Source of the DNA: SIG603 sp964369415
GTDB taxonomy: Bacteria; Bacillota; Clostridia; Oscillospirales; Acutalibacteraceae
Length of the DNA stretch: 64,000 bases
Assembly: GCA_964369415.1 (NCBI GenBank)
Contig: CAYJFP010000001.1
Location: 135,800 to 199,799, forward strand
Direction of reading: 5' to 3'
A program made the translations under genes and the position numbers. A model generated the notes under the pieces. That model saw only the letters and a program-made list of their open reading frames with translations, searched no databases and was not told the origin of the DNA. Position 1 is the first letter of the stretch. Each line of letters begins with the position of its first letter. This document shows, in pieces, positions 1 through 7,344 of this stretch.

Positions 1-600
1 AACTGGAACAAGAGCCATATAAGAATATGCCGCAACTGCGATAGCTCCTAAAAGATGTGGAGCAAGTTTGCTTGTCAGGTAAATAGCTGTAGGGCCGTCT
101 GCACCGCCTATAATAGCTATTGAAGCAGCCTCTAAAGTTTCGAACCCTAAAAATTGTGCGCCTATAAAGGTAATGAAAATACCAAGCTGAGCAGCCGCTC
201 CTAAAAGCAAGCTCTTTGGATTTGCGATGAGTGGACCAAAGTCTGTCATAGCGCCAACGCCTAAGAAGATAAGTGATGGATAAATTCCAAGTTTAACTCC
301 TAAGTATAGGTAGTCGATAAGTCCAGCGCTTACTGTTACGCCGTCTGCATTTGCAGCACCTGCGAACATTTCCCAGTGAACGTGTCCATCGGCAAAAATC
401 TCTGGATTGAACATTCCAGCTCCTGGTAGATTTGTTAAAAGCATTCCGAAAGCAATCGGAAGAAGTAGCAATGGCTCGAACTTCTTAACTATTGCAAGGA
501 ATAAAAGAAAACATGAAATAGCTATCATAACTAAGTTAAGCGGATTTTCTACAAAGCCCACAAAACCGGTTTCGCTTAAAAATTGAATAATCGCGTCCAT
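1..600 (-). CDS. Na+-transporting decarboxylase beta subunit (partial)
   Basis: This is the integral-membrane beta subunit of a biotin-dependent, sodium-pumping decarboxylase (oxaloacetate, methylmalonyl-CoA or glutaconyl-CoA type). It decarboxylates carboxybiotin and exports Na+. The start codon is the reverse-complement ATG at 598-600, preceded by an AAGGAGTG ribosome site. The 200 codons present translate to several hydrophobic helices and contain the family signature GGADGPTAIYL near residue 170, which belongs to the ion-translocation site. The gene runs off the left edge, so roughly the C-terminal half is missing. It lies 45 bases downstream of the biotin carrier gene and is clearly in one operon with it. 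Family assignment is firm; which substrate the complex uses cannot be told from this subunit. Confidence 0.93.
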   Translation of the reverse strand, partial: MDAIIQFLSETGFVGFVENPLNLVMIAISCFLLFLAIVKKFEPLLLLPIAFGMLLTNLPGAGMFNPEIFADGHVHWEMFAGAANADGVTVSAGLIDYLYLGVKLGIYPSLIFLGVGAMTDFGPLIANPKSLLLGAAAQLGIFITFIGAQFLGFETLEAASIAIIGGADGPTAIYLTSKLAPHLLGAIAVAAYSYMALVPV

Positions 601-645
601 TTATTGTACACTCCTTAATTTATTTTTGTTAGTTGTTTATTCTTC

Positions 646-1026
646 TTAGGAAATTGTACAAAGAACTGCACCAGCATCTACTGTAGCGCCTTTTGTTACT
701 GCTAAAGAAGCAACTTTACCCGCTTTAGGTGCTGGAATTTCATTTTCCATTTTCATAGCTTCAAGAACCATTAGAGTTTGTCCTTCTGCTACTGTATCGC
801 CAACATTTACGTTAACTGCGATGATGTTACCTGGCATTGGTGAGTTTACTGGTGTTCCTTCGCCCGTTGCCGCTGGAGCTGGTGCCGCCGCTACTGGAGT
901 AGGAGCTGCCGCTACTGGTGCTGGAGCCGCTGCTACTGGTGCTTGAGCTACTGGTGCTGCACCTGTTAATTCTTCTACAGTTACTTCGTAAGCTGTACCG
1001 TTTACGTTTACATTATACTTTTTCAT
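646..1026 (-). CDS. Biotin carboxyl carrier subunit of Na+-pump decarboxylase
   Basis: This 126-residue biotinyl carrier protein shuttles the carboxyl group from the carboxyltransferase (alpha) to the membrane beta subunit. An N-terminal 20-residue cap is followed by a long flexible Ala/Pro linker (residues about 24-58, repeats of APVAAAP). A biotinyl domain with the canonical EAMKMEN motif follows, whose central lysine carries biotin. The architecture matches the gamma/carrier subunits of glutaconyl-CoA and methylmalonyl-CoA decarboxylases. It sits between the delta subunit (29 bases upstream) and the beta subunit (45 bases downstream), in the order delta-carrier-beta known from mmdDCB. The linker length is normal for the family. 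Confidence 0.95.
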   Translation of the reverse strand: MKKYNVNVNGTAYEVTVEELTGAAPVAQAPVAAAPAPVAAAPTPVAAAPAPAATGEGTPVNSPMPGNIIAVNVNVGDTVAEGQTLMVLEAMKMENEIPAPKAGKVASLAVTKGATVDAGAVLCTIS

Positions 1027-1055
1027 TTTTTAATCTCCCTCTCTTTTAGAAAAAT

Positions 1056-1331
1056 TTAGATTTTTTTAATGGAATGAATTTTGATTCTCGATGGATGTGT
1101 TCCCATCGCTTCTGCTACAGCAGTACCGATAACTGCTATAAGTTCATTATTATCTGTGGTTTTAGTGGCTACTACAGGAGCCGCAGCTTTTGGTGCTACC
1201 TCTACCTTAGTTTCGCTTTGCTTTGAAAACGAGCCTATTATCGCACTCATAATCTTACACAAAATAATAATTGTGATAAGTACAATAAATACAATCCCAA
1301 GACCCATCAAAACAGTTTGTACCATGTCCAT
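1056..1331 (-). CDS. Decarboxylase delta/gamma membrane-anchor subunit (OadG/MmdD-like)
   Basis: A small subunit of 91 residues anchors and assembles the Na+-pump decarboxylase. It has one N-terminal transmembrane helix (about residues 4-28, VLMGLGIVFIVLITIII), an Ala/Lys linker and a short C-terminal segment. This is the layout of OadG/MmdD proteins. I start it at the ATG at 1331 because an AGGAGG site lies just upstream; the reading frame stays open 19 codons further, but those residues look like leader sequence. It is the first gene of the leftward operon. The carboxyltransferase alpha subunit, which often precedes it, is absent here because the next gene upstream is divergent. Confidence 0.85.
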   Translation of the reverse strand: MDMVQTVLMGLGIVFIVLITIIILCKIMSAIIGSFSKQSETKVEVAPKAAAPVVATKTTDNNELIAVIGTAVAEAMGTHPSRIKIHSIKKI

Positions 1332-1513
1332 TTTACATCCTCCTTTCAAAAACTCTGCACAACTATAAATAAACCGAAAAAATCGCATAATCTCTTGATT
1401 TTACAAGTTTTAATTCATCAATTAACCAAAATTTTATACTGAATTTAAAACGGTTGATAATTGGTTATTCCCGATAAAACACCATTTTTCCGCATTTTAT
1501 CAAGAGTGCCTAT

Positions 1514-1542
1514 ATCATAACATAGTTTTTCTGCTTTGACAA
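1514..1542 (-). promoter_or_regulatory. Predicted sigma-A promoter of the decarboxylase operon
   Basis: On the minus strand, TTGTCA (1537-1542) and TATGAT (1514-1519) are separated by 17 bases. They lie about 180 bases upstream of the delta subunit start, and no other gene lies between. Confidence 0.6.
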
Positions 1543-1590
1543 CGAAAATATTAATATTTTTAAAAAAACTTTTAACAATAAAAGTTAGAA

Positions 1591-1619
1591 TTGCATTTCT
1601 CTTAAAATAGTTGTAAAAT
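1591..1619 (+). promoter_or_regulatory. Predicted sigma-A promoter of the DUF4364 gene
   Basis: TTGCAT (1591-1596) and TAAAAT (1614-1619) have a 17-base spacer and lie 44 bases before the DUF4364 start codon, which has its own AAAGGAG site. Confidence 0.55.
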
Positions 1620-1662
1620 ATTACTAAATAATATTCCACAAACTTATAAAGGAGTTTTATAT

Positions 1663-2229
1663 ATGAAATACGATGCAAGCTCTGCCGGAGTTGAACCAGG
1701 CGGTCTAACAACACAAAACGATATTAAAATTCTTATTTGCTATATACTTAAAAGCGTCTCTACTCCTCTTACAAAAAAAGATTTGTTTGAAGCTATTCAA
1801 AACAAGGCACTGGCAAATTATTTTGACATCGCAGACTGTTTTACTTCTCTTATAAAAAACAATCATATAAAGGAAGTCGAGCAAGAAAGCTTTACTGTCA
1901 CCGAAAGTGGGGAGGAAATCGCTAACAGCCTTGAGGTTCACCTTCCTTATTCCGTAAAAGAAAAGGCGCTTAAAACAGCATTTTCACTTCTTCACAAGGC
2001 AAAAATTCAAAAGGAAAACAAGGTTGAAATAAACGAAACCAACTATGGCTTTAATGTAACCTGTCATATTTCAGGTGGTGACTTTGACCTTATGACTTTT
2101 ACACTTTATGTTCCCGATATGCATCAAGCTGAAATGGTTAAAGAAAACTTTCACAAGAGCCCAGAAGCAGTGTACAAGCTGATGCTCGGCACTCTTGCAG
2201 ATGAGAGTGGTGTTCTTGATACAATTTAA
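1663..2229 (+). CDS. DUF4364 family protein
   Basis: A 188-residue cytoplasmic protein resembling the DUF4364 family, common in Clostridia. Residues about 20-85 look like a winged-helix fold (ILICYILKSVSTPLTKKDLF, then a second helix and a short strand-turn), so a DNA-binding or regulatory role is plausible but unproven. The C-terminal half is mixed alpha/beta with no catalytic motif I recognise. The start is supported by AAAGGAG eight bases upstream. It stands alone, with its own predicted promoter and a strong hairpin downstream. Confidence 0.8.
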   Translation: MKYDASSAGVEPGGLTTQNDIKILICYILKSVSTPLTKKDLFEAIQNKALANYFDIADCFTSLIKNNHIKEVEQESFTVTESGEEIANSLEVHLPYSVKEKALKTAFSLLHKAKIQKENKVEINETNYGFNVTCHISGGDFDLMTFTLYVPDMHQAEMVKENFHKSPEAVYKLMLGTLADESGVLDTI

Positions 2230-2364
2230 CTTTATATGAATTTAACAACAAGATTTATATTTTAGTTTATTTGTAAACTAATTTCCGTAACTCAGCATAA
2301 ACATAAGTCAAATTTTACAAAAAATTGTAAATTGATGTAACAATGCAAATATAAGATTAATAAA

Positions 2365-2385
2365 GGAGGGCTTTTACGCCCTTCC
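2365..2385. terminator. Possible first terminator hairpin after the DUF4364 gene
   Basis: GGAGGGC and GCCCTTCC pair imperfectly (one bulge) around a six-base loop. It has only a short T stretch and lies 135 bases after the stop codon, so it is a weaker candidate than the next hairpin. Confidence 0.4.
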
Positions 2386-2415
2386 TTACTAAAATATTGT
2401 AAAAATCACAAAAAC

Positions 2416-2439
2416 AGGGAGGGTTTTAAAACCCTCCCT
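2416..2439. terminator. Bidirectional terminator between DUF4364 and EAL genes
   Basis: A perfect 24-base palindrome made of GGGAGGG, TTTTAAAA and CCCTCCC lies between two convergent genes, 18 bases from the stop codon of the EAL gene. It can serve transcripts from both sides. Confidence 0.7.
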
Positions 2440-2456
2440 TATTTATTCTATCTTAT

Positions 2457-3680
2457 TTAATCAAGCTCTGTAATAGGTACTGGCTTACTGTAAAGATACC
2501 CTTGCGAATAGTTCACTCCATATTTCTCAAGCACCATCTGTATATCTTCATTTTCGACAAATTCTGCAATCGTCTTAGCTCCTATGAGTTCTGACATAAA
2601 ACAAATCGATCTTAAAATAATAACATTTTGTTTATTAATTGCAACATCTTTAATAATAGTGCCATCAATTTTAATAAAAGCCGGCGAAAGTGCAATTACT
2701 GCTGTATATGTAGCATATCCCGAGCCAAAGTCATCGGCAGAAATTTTACATCCTTGACTTCGTACGTCTCTAATAAACTCAAAAAGCATTCCATCTTGAT
2801 AATTTTCAGTTTCAACAAATTCAATTACAACATTTTTAGAATTTTTGTAATTTTTCAACTTTTTCAAAAACCAAGTCCTAAACGCTTCACTAGCAATATC
2901 AAATGCAGATATATTAATTGAAATCTGCTCTGTCCTGTCCTTAAACTCTTCAAGAACTCTCTTAATCATCATTTGACTCAAGCGATTATATATTTTATAC
3001 CTTTTTGAAACATCTAAAAATACTCCAGGTGGATAAATTTTGCCGTCTGCCCCCATTAGGCGCATAAGAGCTTCGTACTTATCAATTTTCCCTGTTTCAT
3101 TATTTCTAATCCCTTGATAATATGGCACTATGCGATCTTCATCCATTGCAAAATTAATTAAGTCAAGTACTTTTGCATCATCCCTAACCGTATTCGCCAT
3201 TTCTAAGACATCTGGAGAAAGTAGAAAATTTTCCTGTGTATCTTTTGCAATCAACAGTGCATGAAGTGCTCTTTCGATTAATCTATCTTCTTGTAAAACT
3301 ACTGCAAATCTTGAGACTGCACTAACTTCTACCTGAGCCGATGCCGCAGATTCAAACTGTGCATAAAATTGTTTCATCAAATTAAGAAAATCTTCTTTTG
3401 AAATATTATCTCCCGCAGTCAAAACAAAATTTTTATAATTAAAGCCATAGAGGTATACCACTTCTCCCAAACCTAATTGATTTAGCCCCATTTGTACATT
3501 AATAAGTACATCTCTTGCCCCAGCATAATATGTTTCTTCACCATACGCAGCAATCGAAAGGTCAGCATTCAAAACTTCTGTCATACAAAGTTTATTAAAA
3601 CCTTTCTTCTGCATATCCTCACGCAGTTTCATGTTATTTGCTACGCCTAAATGTGCGTCTATATACATATCGTGCATCAT
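2457..3680 (-). CDS. EAL-domain c-di-GMP phosphodiesterase with degenerate GGDEF-like N-terminus
   Basis: The C-terminal half (about residues 180-405) is an EAL domain, which hydrolyses the second messenger c-di-GMP to pGpG. Its motifs are intact: EALMRL, the asparagine in SINIS, the glutamate in VVIEFVETE, DDFGSGYA, the lysine in FIKIDG, the glutamate in IAEFVEN, and SQGYLYSKP. Catalysis is therefore expected. The N-terminal half (about 1-170) looks like a degenerate GGDEF or sensor domain: it has the helix-strand rhythm but no GGDEF signature. There is no membrane segment. A GGAGGAG site precedes the ATG. The gene is monocistronic or followed only by the terminator at 2416-2439. Confidence 0.88.
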   Translation of the reverse strand: MMHDMYIDAHLGVANNMKLREDMQKKGFNKLCMTEVLNADLSIAAYGEETYYAGARDVLINVQMGLNQLGLGEVVYLYGFNYKNFVLTAGDNISKEDFLNLMKQFYAQFESAASAQVEVSAVSRFAVVLQEDRLIERALHALLIAKDTQENFLLSPDVLEMANTVRDDAKVLDLINFAMDEDRIVPYYQGIRNNETGKIDKYEALMRLMGADGKIYPPGVFLDVSKRYKIYNRLSQMMIKRVLEEFKDRTEQISINISAFDIASEAFRTWFLKKLKNYKNSKNVVIEFVETENYQDGMLFEFIRDVRSQGCKISADDFGSGYATYTAVIALSPAFIKIDGTIIKDVAINKQNVIILRSICFMSELIGAKTIAEFVENEDIQMVLEKYGVNYSQGYLYSKPVPITELD

Positions 3681-3853
3681 TGCTTCATCTCCTCCAAAGC
3701 CATTTGTCCTATTTGTCCTATATATTTATTATAGTCAAAACAAGCTTGCTTGTCAAAAGGATTTTTAGAAACAATATATATTTTAATATAATCTAAAATA
3801 ATTCTAAAAAACAATTCAAAATTGAAAAAGAGTTGTATAAATCTTATAAGGAA

Positions 3854-5107
3854 TTATATCATATATGTCTCTACACTTGATTTTAATTTTGAATCCACCA
3901 ATGCGTGTACTTTTAAACCTGTTTCAGTATACTCTTCCTCTAAAATAACACCTGTTTTTCTTATCTCTGCGGCTATCCCGCTTTTAGAGAAAGGCAAAAG
4001 TAAGTGCATTTCTACATTTTTCTCTGTCAAAGTCTCTTCAATCTCTTCTAATAGTTTATCCGTCCCCTCTCCTGTTAACGCACTGACTTTAACCGCATTT
4101 TTTATCGGAAAGACTTCGTCTATAGCTTTATCACACTTGTTTAAAACATGAATTATCGGCCTTTCATCTTCAGAAAGCTCCTCTAAAATATCTTTAGTCA
4201 CCTTTATGTGATCCATGTAATGCTCGTCCGAAATGTCACATACGTTAAGTATAATATCTGCATATGCAGCCTGTTCAAGTGTCGACTTAAACGCTTCTAC
4301 CAATCGGTGTGGCAGCCTTCTTATAAGTCCTACCGTGTCAATCAGCATAATATTTTTCCCTTTAGGCAGTTTAAGCATTCTAGCCGTCGGGTCAAGCGTT
4401 GCAAAAAGCATGTCTTTTGCAAGCACACCGGCATCAGTGTAGTAATTCATCAACGTGCTCTTTCCAGCATTGGTATAACCAAACAAAGCCGCTGTCAAGG
4501 TTCCATCTTTTTCTCTTCTTCTTTGTATTTCCGCCCTTGTCTTTTCAACTTGCTTAAGTGAGTCCTTAATGTTTTCAATTTTTCTTCTTATATGCCTTCT
4601 GTCCGTTTCTAGCTGAGTTTCACCAGGCCCTCTTGTGCCAATTCCACCACCAAGTCTTGAAAGCTCAATTCCCTTTCCACTAAGCCTTGGAAGCATGTAT
4701 TTAAGCTGCGCCAGCTCTACTTGTAGTTTTCCTTCTTTACTTTTTGCCCTGTTTGCAAAAATATCAAGAATCAGCATCGTCCTGTCGATAACCCTTATGT
4801 CCGTCTCTTTTTCAAGGTTTCTTATCTGTGTAGGACTAAGCTCTCTATCGAAAATAATTAAGTCAATTTCGTTATTTTTGCAAAATTCGCCTATTTCTAT
4901 CACCATTCCGCTTCCTATACATGTTGCGGTCTCAAGGCTCTGCCTTTTTTGGCATTTTGTGGCTACAGGAAGAGCTCCTGAACTAATCGTAAGCTCCCAT
5001 AATTCGTTTAATGAAATTTCGTTATCATATTCACCTATATCAACAGAAACCAGCATTGCTCTTTCCTTTTTTATCTCATTTTCATGTAAATTCATAACTA
5101 ACCCCAT
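3854..5107 (-). CDS. hflX: GTPase HflX
   Basis: HflX is a ribosome-associated GTPase that splits stalled or hibernating 70S ribosomes under stress. Residues 1 to about 190 form the HflX N-terminal domain and a helical linker with the glycine-rich family signature RLGGGIGTRGPGETQLE. The G domain follows, with G1 GYTNAGKST, G3 DTVG, and G4 NKCD. The length (417 residues) is normal. An in-frame ATG four codons downstream (5095) is a possible alternative start, because the AAGGA site sits very close to the first ATG. A predicted promoter and an upstream hairpin separate it from the MarR gene. Confidence 0.95.
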   Translation of the reverse strand: MGLVMNLHENEIKKERAMLVSVDIGEYDNEISLNELWELTISSGALPVATKCQKRQSLETATCIGSGMVIEIGEFCKNNEIDLIIFDRELSPTQIRNLEKETDIRVIDRTMLILDIFANRAKSKEGKLQVELAQLKYMLPRLSGKGIELSRLGGGIGTRGPGETQLETDRRHIRRKIENIKDSLKQVEKTRAEIQRRREKDGTLTAALFGYTNAGKSTLMNYYTDAGVLAKDMLFATLDPTARMLKLPKGKNIMLIDTVGLIRRLPHRLVEAFKSTLEQAAYADIILNVCDISDEHYMDHIKVTKDILEELSEDERPIIHVLNKCDKAIDEVFPIKNAVKVSALTGEGTDKLLEEIEETLTEKNVEMHLLLPFSKSGIAAEIRKTGVILEEEYTETGLKVHALVDSKLKSSVETYMI

Positions 5108-5142
5108 TTCCTTTTTAATCTATCATCATCTCTTATACTTAT

Positions 5143-5170
5143 ATTATATACTTTTATCAGCATAAATCAA
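5143..5170 (-). promoter_or_regulatory. Predicted sigma-A promoter of hflX
   Basis: On the minus strand TTGATT (5165-5170) and a perfect TATAAT (5143-5148) are 16 bases apart, 36 bases before the hflX start. Confidence 0.6.
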
Positions 5171-5182
5171 TTTTTATTTAAA

Positions 5183-5230
5183 AATAATTTAAGAACAGAT
5201 AACAACAATGTTACCTGCCCTTAAATTATT
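5183..5230 (-). terminator. Hairpin downstream of the MarR gene
   Basis: The arms AATAATTTAAG (5183-5193) and CTTAAATTATT (5220-5230) match perfectly. Inside them, CAGATAACA and TGTTACCTG pair with one mismatch around a four-base loop. Read leftward the hairpin is followed by a T-rich run, fitting termination of the MarR transcript just before the hflX promoter. Confidence 0.6.
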
Positions 5231-5279
5231 AGGATTTATATTAACTTTCACAAACTCAAAATTAATAGTCTCATTTCCT

Positions 5280-5717
5280 CTAGTTATACTTTCTTTTTCC
5301 GTTTTCAAGTATACGGTCTTGAACGTTAGAGAAAAATTGTAGTTCCGAATCGCTTATCCCCCAACATAAATCTCGACAAAGTCTGTCACAACAATCGGCA
5401 ATTTCCTCAGCGAGGCCAGCACCTTTTTGTGTAAGCGTTAATCTGAGAGCCCTTGCATCAATCTGATCTTGAACTGAGGTGATCAAGCCCTTTTCAGTCA
5501 GAGACGCTACAGATTTACAAATTAAAGATTTTGAGATAGATCTATACTGCGCAATATCTTTCGAAGTATTCTTCTCTTTGTTCGTATAAAGAAATACGAG
5601 CACATCCATTTCACTCTGTGTGAGCGAACGCTTGTTACCGGTTAACTGCAATGATTTTTCATAAATCTTTGCAAGTTTCCATGAAGTTGTAAAAATGAAC
5701 TGTTTTTCTTTGTACAT
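5280..5717 (-). CDS. MarR-family transcriptional regulator
   Basis: A 145-residue winged-helix regulator of the MarR family, which bind palindromic DNA as dimers and often respond to small phenolic or toxic ligands. The helix-turn-helix is at about residues 32-80: LTQSEMDVLVFLY, then TSKDIAQYRSISKSLICKSVASLTEKGLITSVQDQIDAR, here split by the wing. The start at 5717 is chosen because an excellent GGAGGT site lies just before this ATG; the frame is open 22 codons further. It is divergent from the deoD operon, so it could regulate it, but no ligand or target is evident. Confidence 0.88.
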   Translation of the reverse strand: MYKEKQFIFTTSWKLAKIYEKSLQLTGNKRSLTQSEMDVLVFLYTNKEKNTSKDIAQYRSISKSLICKSVASLTEKGLITSVQDQIDARALRLTLTQKGAGLAEEIADCCDRLCRDLCWGISDSELQFFSNVQDRILENGKRKYN

Positions 5718-5903
5718 TATAATACCTCCTATCCACAGCAAACTGTTCTTTGTTACTTTATCTTCCCAAGTACATATTAGCACTTCATCCTTCTTTTTTC
5801 AACGATTCGGTTTACTTTTAGAATAAATACACACTAATAATTTTTTATTAAAAAACCGCTGATATAAATACCTACATATAGTAGTTCATATTTACATAAT
5901 ACA

Positions 5904-5927
5904 TGTCGAATTTTTTCTCATTCGACA
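5904..5927. promoter_or_regulatory. Inverted repeat, possible operator
   Basis: TGTCGAAT and ATTCGACA form a perfect 8+8 inverted repeat with an 8-base spacer. Position and symmetry would suit a dimeric regulator such as the neighbouring MarR protein. A hairpin in the leader RNA is the alternative. Confidence 0.35.
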
Positions 5928-6134
5928 AAATATTAGTTTAATTATTTTGAATAAAATGTCAAGTAAAAAAAAATAATACCTAAGCATGCCATTTTTATTA
6001 GTTTTTTATAAAAATAATTAAATTTTTAAACAATACGTTCATTATTGAAGGTTTTACCTTAGAACCATTATGTTCTATAAGATACTTAATCAAATAATTT
6101 TATGAATTATATTCAAAAAAAGCATTAAAAAATA

Positions 6135-6163
6135 TTGCAAAGTGTAACATCAAAGAGTATAAT
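6135..6163 (+). promoter_or_regulatory. Predicted sigma-A promoter of the deoD operon
   Basis: TTGCAA (6135-6140), a 17-base spacer and a perfect TATAAT (6158-6163) lie about 60 bases before the deoD start codon. Confidence 0.7.
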
Positions 6164-6225
6164 TAAATAAAAAATCAGTGAACTATATTAAAACTTATAG
6201 CAATAATTGGAAGGAGTTTTTACCC

Positions 6226-6936
6226 ATGAGTTTTTTACCTACACCTCATATCTCGGCAAAAAAAGACGAGATATCAAACACTGTATTAATGCCTGGTGAT
6301 CCTTTAAGGGCAAAGTTTATAGCCGAGAATTATCTTAGTGATTTACACTGCTTTAACTGTGTTCGAAACATGCTTGGCTTTACTGGAATATATAAGGGTC
6401 AAAAAATAAGCGTAATGGGTAGCGGTATGGGCATGCCTTCTATCGGAATTTACTCATATGAGCTTTTCAACTTTTATGATGTTGAAAGTATCATCAGGGT
6501 CGGCTCGGCCGGTGCTTTTTTAGACGAGATGAATTTGAACGATATTGTTATTTCTTTTAGCGCATCTACCGACTCAAATTATATGAACCAATATGAATTA
6601 CCAGGAGTTTTTGCGCCTACTGCATCTATACCTTTAGCAATAAAGGCGTATAACCTTGCTAAAGAGCGTGATTTAAACGTTTATTCTGGAACTACTTTAT
6701 CTTCCGATATTTTTTATAATGCCAAAAAAGACGCAAATGATAAATGGAAAAAAATGGGCGTTCTCGCCGTTGAAATGGAAGCCGCTGCACTTTACATGAA
6801 TGCTGCCTATGCAAAAAAGCAGGCACTTTGTATCCTAACTGTTTCAGACCACCTTTACAAAGAAGACCAACTTACATCAAAGGAGAGAGAGACAGGCTTT
6901 GACAATATGATTATGCTTGCGCTTGACATAGTTTGA
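6226..6936 (+). CDS. deoD: Purine-nucleoside phosphorylase DeoD
   Basis: This enzyme cleaves purine (deoxy)nucleosides with phosphate to free base and (deoxy)ribose-1-phosphate in nucleoside salvage. Its 236 residues match the hexameric, trimeric-core DeoD family. Motifs: the phosphate-binding MPGDPLRAKFIAENYL, RVGSAGA, the ribose-binding VEMEAAALY, and SDH near residue 204 with the catalytic aspartate. I place the start at the ATG at 6226, with AAGGAG ten bases upstream; a GTG further up has no ribosome site. It is the first gene of an operon with cdd, whose start follows after one base. Confidence 0.94.
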   Translation: MSFLPTPHISAKKDEISNTVLMPGDPLRAKFIAENYLSDLHCFNCVRNMLGFTGIYKGQKISVMGSGMGMPSIGIYSYELFNFYDVESIIRVGSAGAFLDEMNLNDIVISFSASTDSNYMNQYELPGVFAPTASIPLAIKAYNLAKERDLNVYSGTTLSSDIFYNAKKDANDKWKKMGVLAVEMEAAALYMNAAYAKKQALCILTVSDHLYKEDQLTSKERETGFDNMIMLALDIV

Positions 6937-6937
6937 C

Positions 6938-7342
6938 ATGATAAAAAAACTTATAAACGAAGCTTTTAGCGCTATGAATTTTTCCTACAGTCCTTATTCT
7001 AGCTTTAAGGTTGGTGCGGCACTACTTACAAAAAGCGGTAAAATATACAGTGGATGCAATATAGAAAATGCGTCATATTCACCTACAAATTGTGCCGAGA
7101 GAACCGCTATTTTTAAGGCTGTAAGCGAAGGTGAAACCGATTTTGATTCAATAGTTATTGTAAGCCAAAACAAATATTCTACTAATTCTTTTTGTCCTCC
7201 TTGCGGCGTGTGTAGACAGGTTTTGGCAGAATTTTGTGATAGTGAACATTTTAAAATTATTTTAGCAAAAAGCACTGTCGAATATAAAATTTACACGCTT
7301 AAAGACTTGTTACCACTGTCTTTTGATAAGGAACAACTATAA
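6938..7342 (+). CDS. cdd: Cytidine deaminase
   Basis: Hydrolytic deamination of cytidine and deoxycytidine to uridine and deoxyuridine. The 134-residue length is that of the tetrameric bacterial class. The zinc site is complete: NCAERTA supplies one cysteine ligand and the proton-shuttling glutamate, and PPCGVCRQVL supplies the other two cysteines. It begins one base after the deoD stop, indicating translational coupling. In Bacillus the gene lies between dgkA and era; here that position (13640-13707) has no cdd and the gene is with deoD instead. Confidence 0.95.
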   Translation: MIKKLINEAFSAMNFSYSPYSSFKVGAALLTKSGKIYSGCNIENASYSPTNCAERTAIFKAVSEGETDFDSIVIVSQNKYSTNSFCPPCGVCRQVLAEFCDSEHFKIILAKSTVEYKIYTLKDLLPLSFDKEQL

Positions 7343-7344
7343 AA

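Larger units (their letters stand above)
1332..1662. other. Divergent intergenic region (331 bases)
   Basis: This AT-rich stretch lies between the leftward decarboxylase operon and the rightward DUF4364 gene. It holds the two predicted promoters listed separately. I see no convincing RNA gene or riboswitch in it. Confidence 0.6.
5718..6225. other. Divergent intergenic region between marR-like gene and deoD (508 bases)
   Basis: Very AT-rich. It contains the deoD promoter (6135-6163) and an 8-base inverted repeat at 5904-5927. I find no small gene with a ribosome site and no recognisable RNA gene. Confidence 0.55.
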
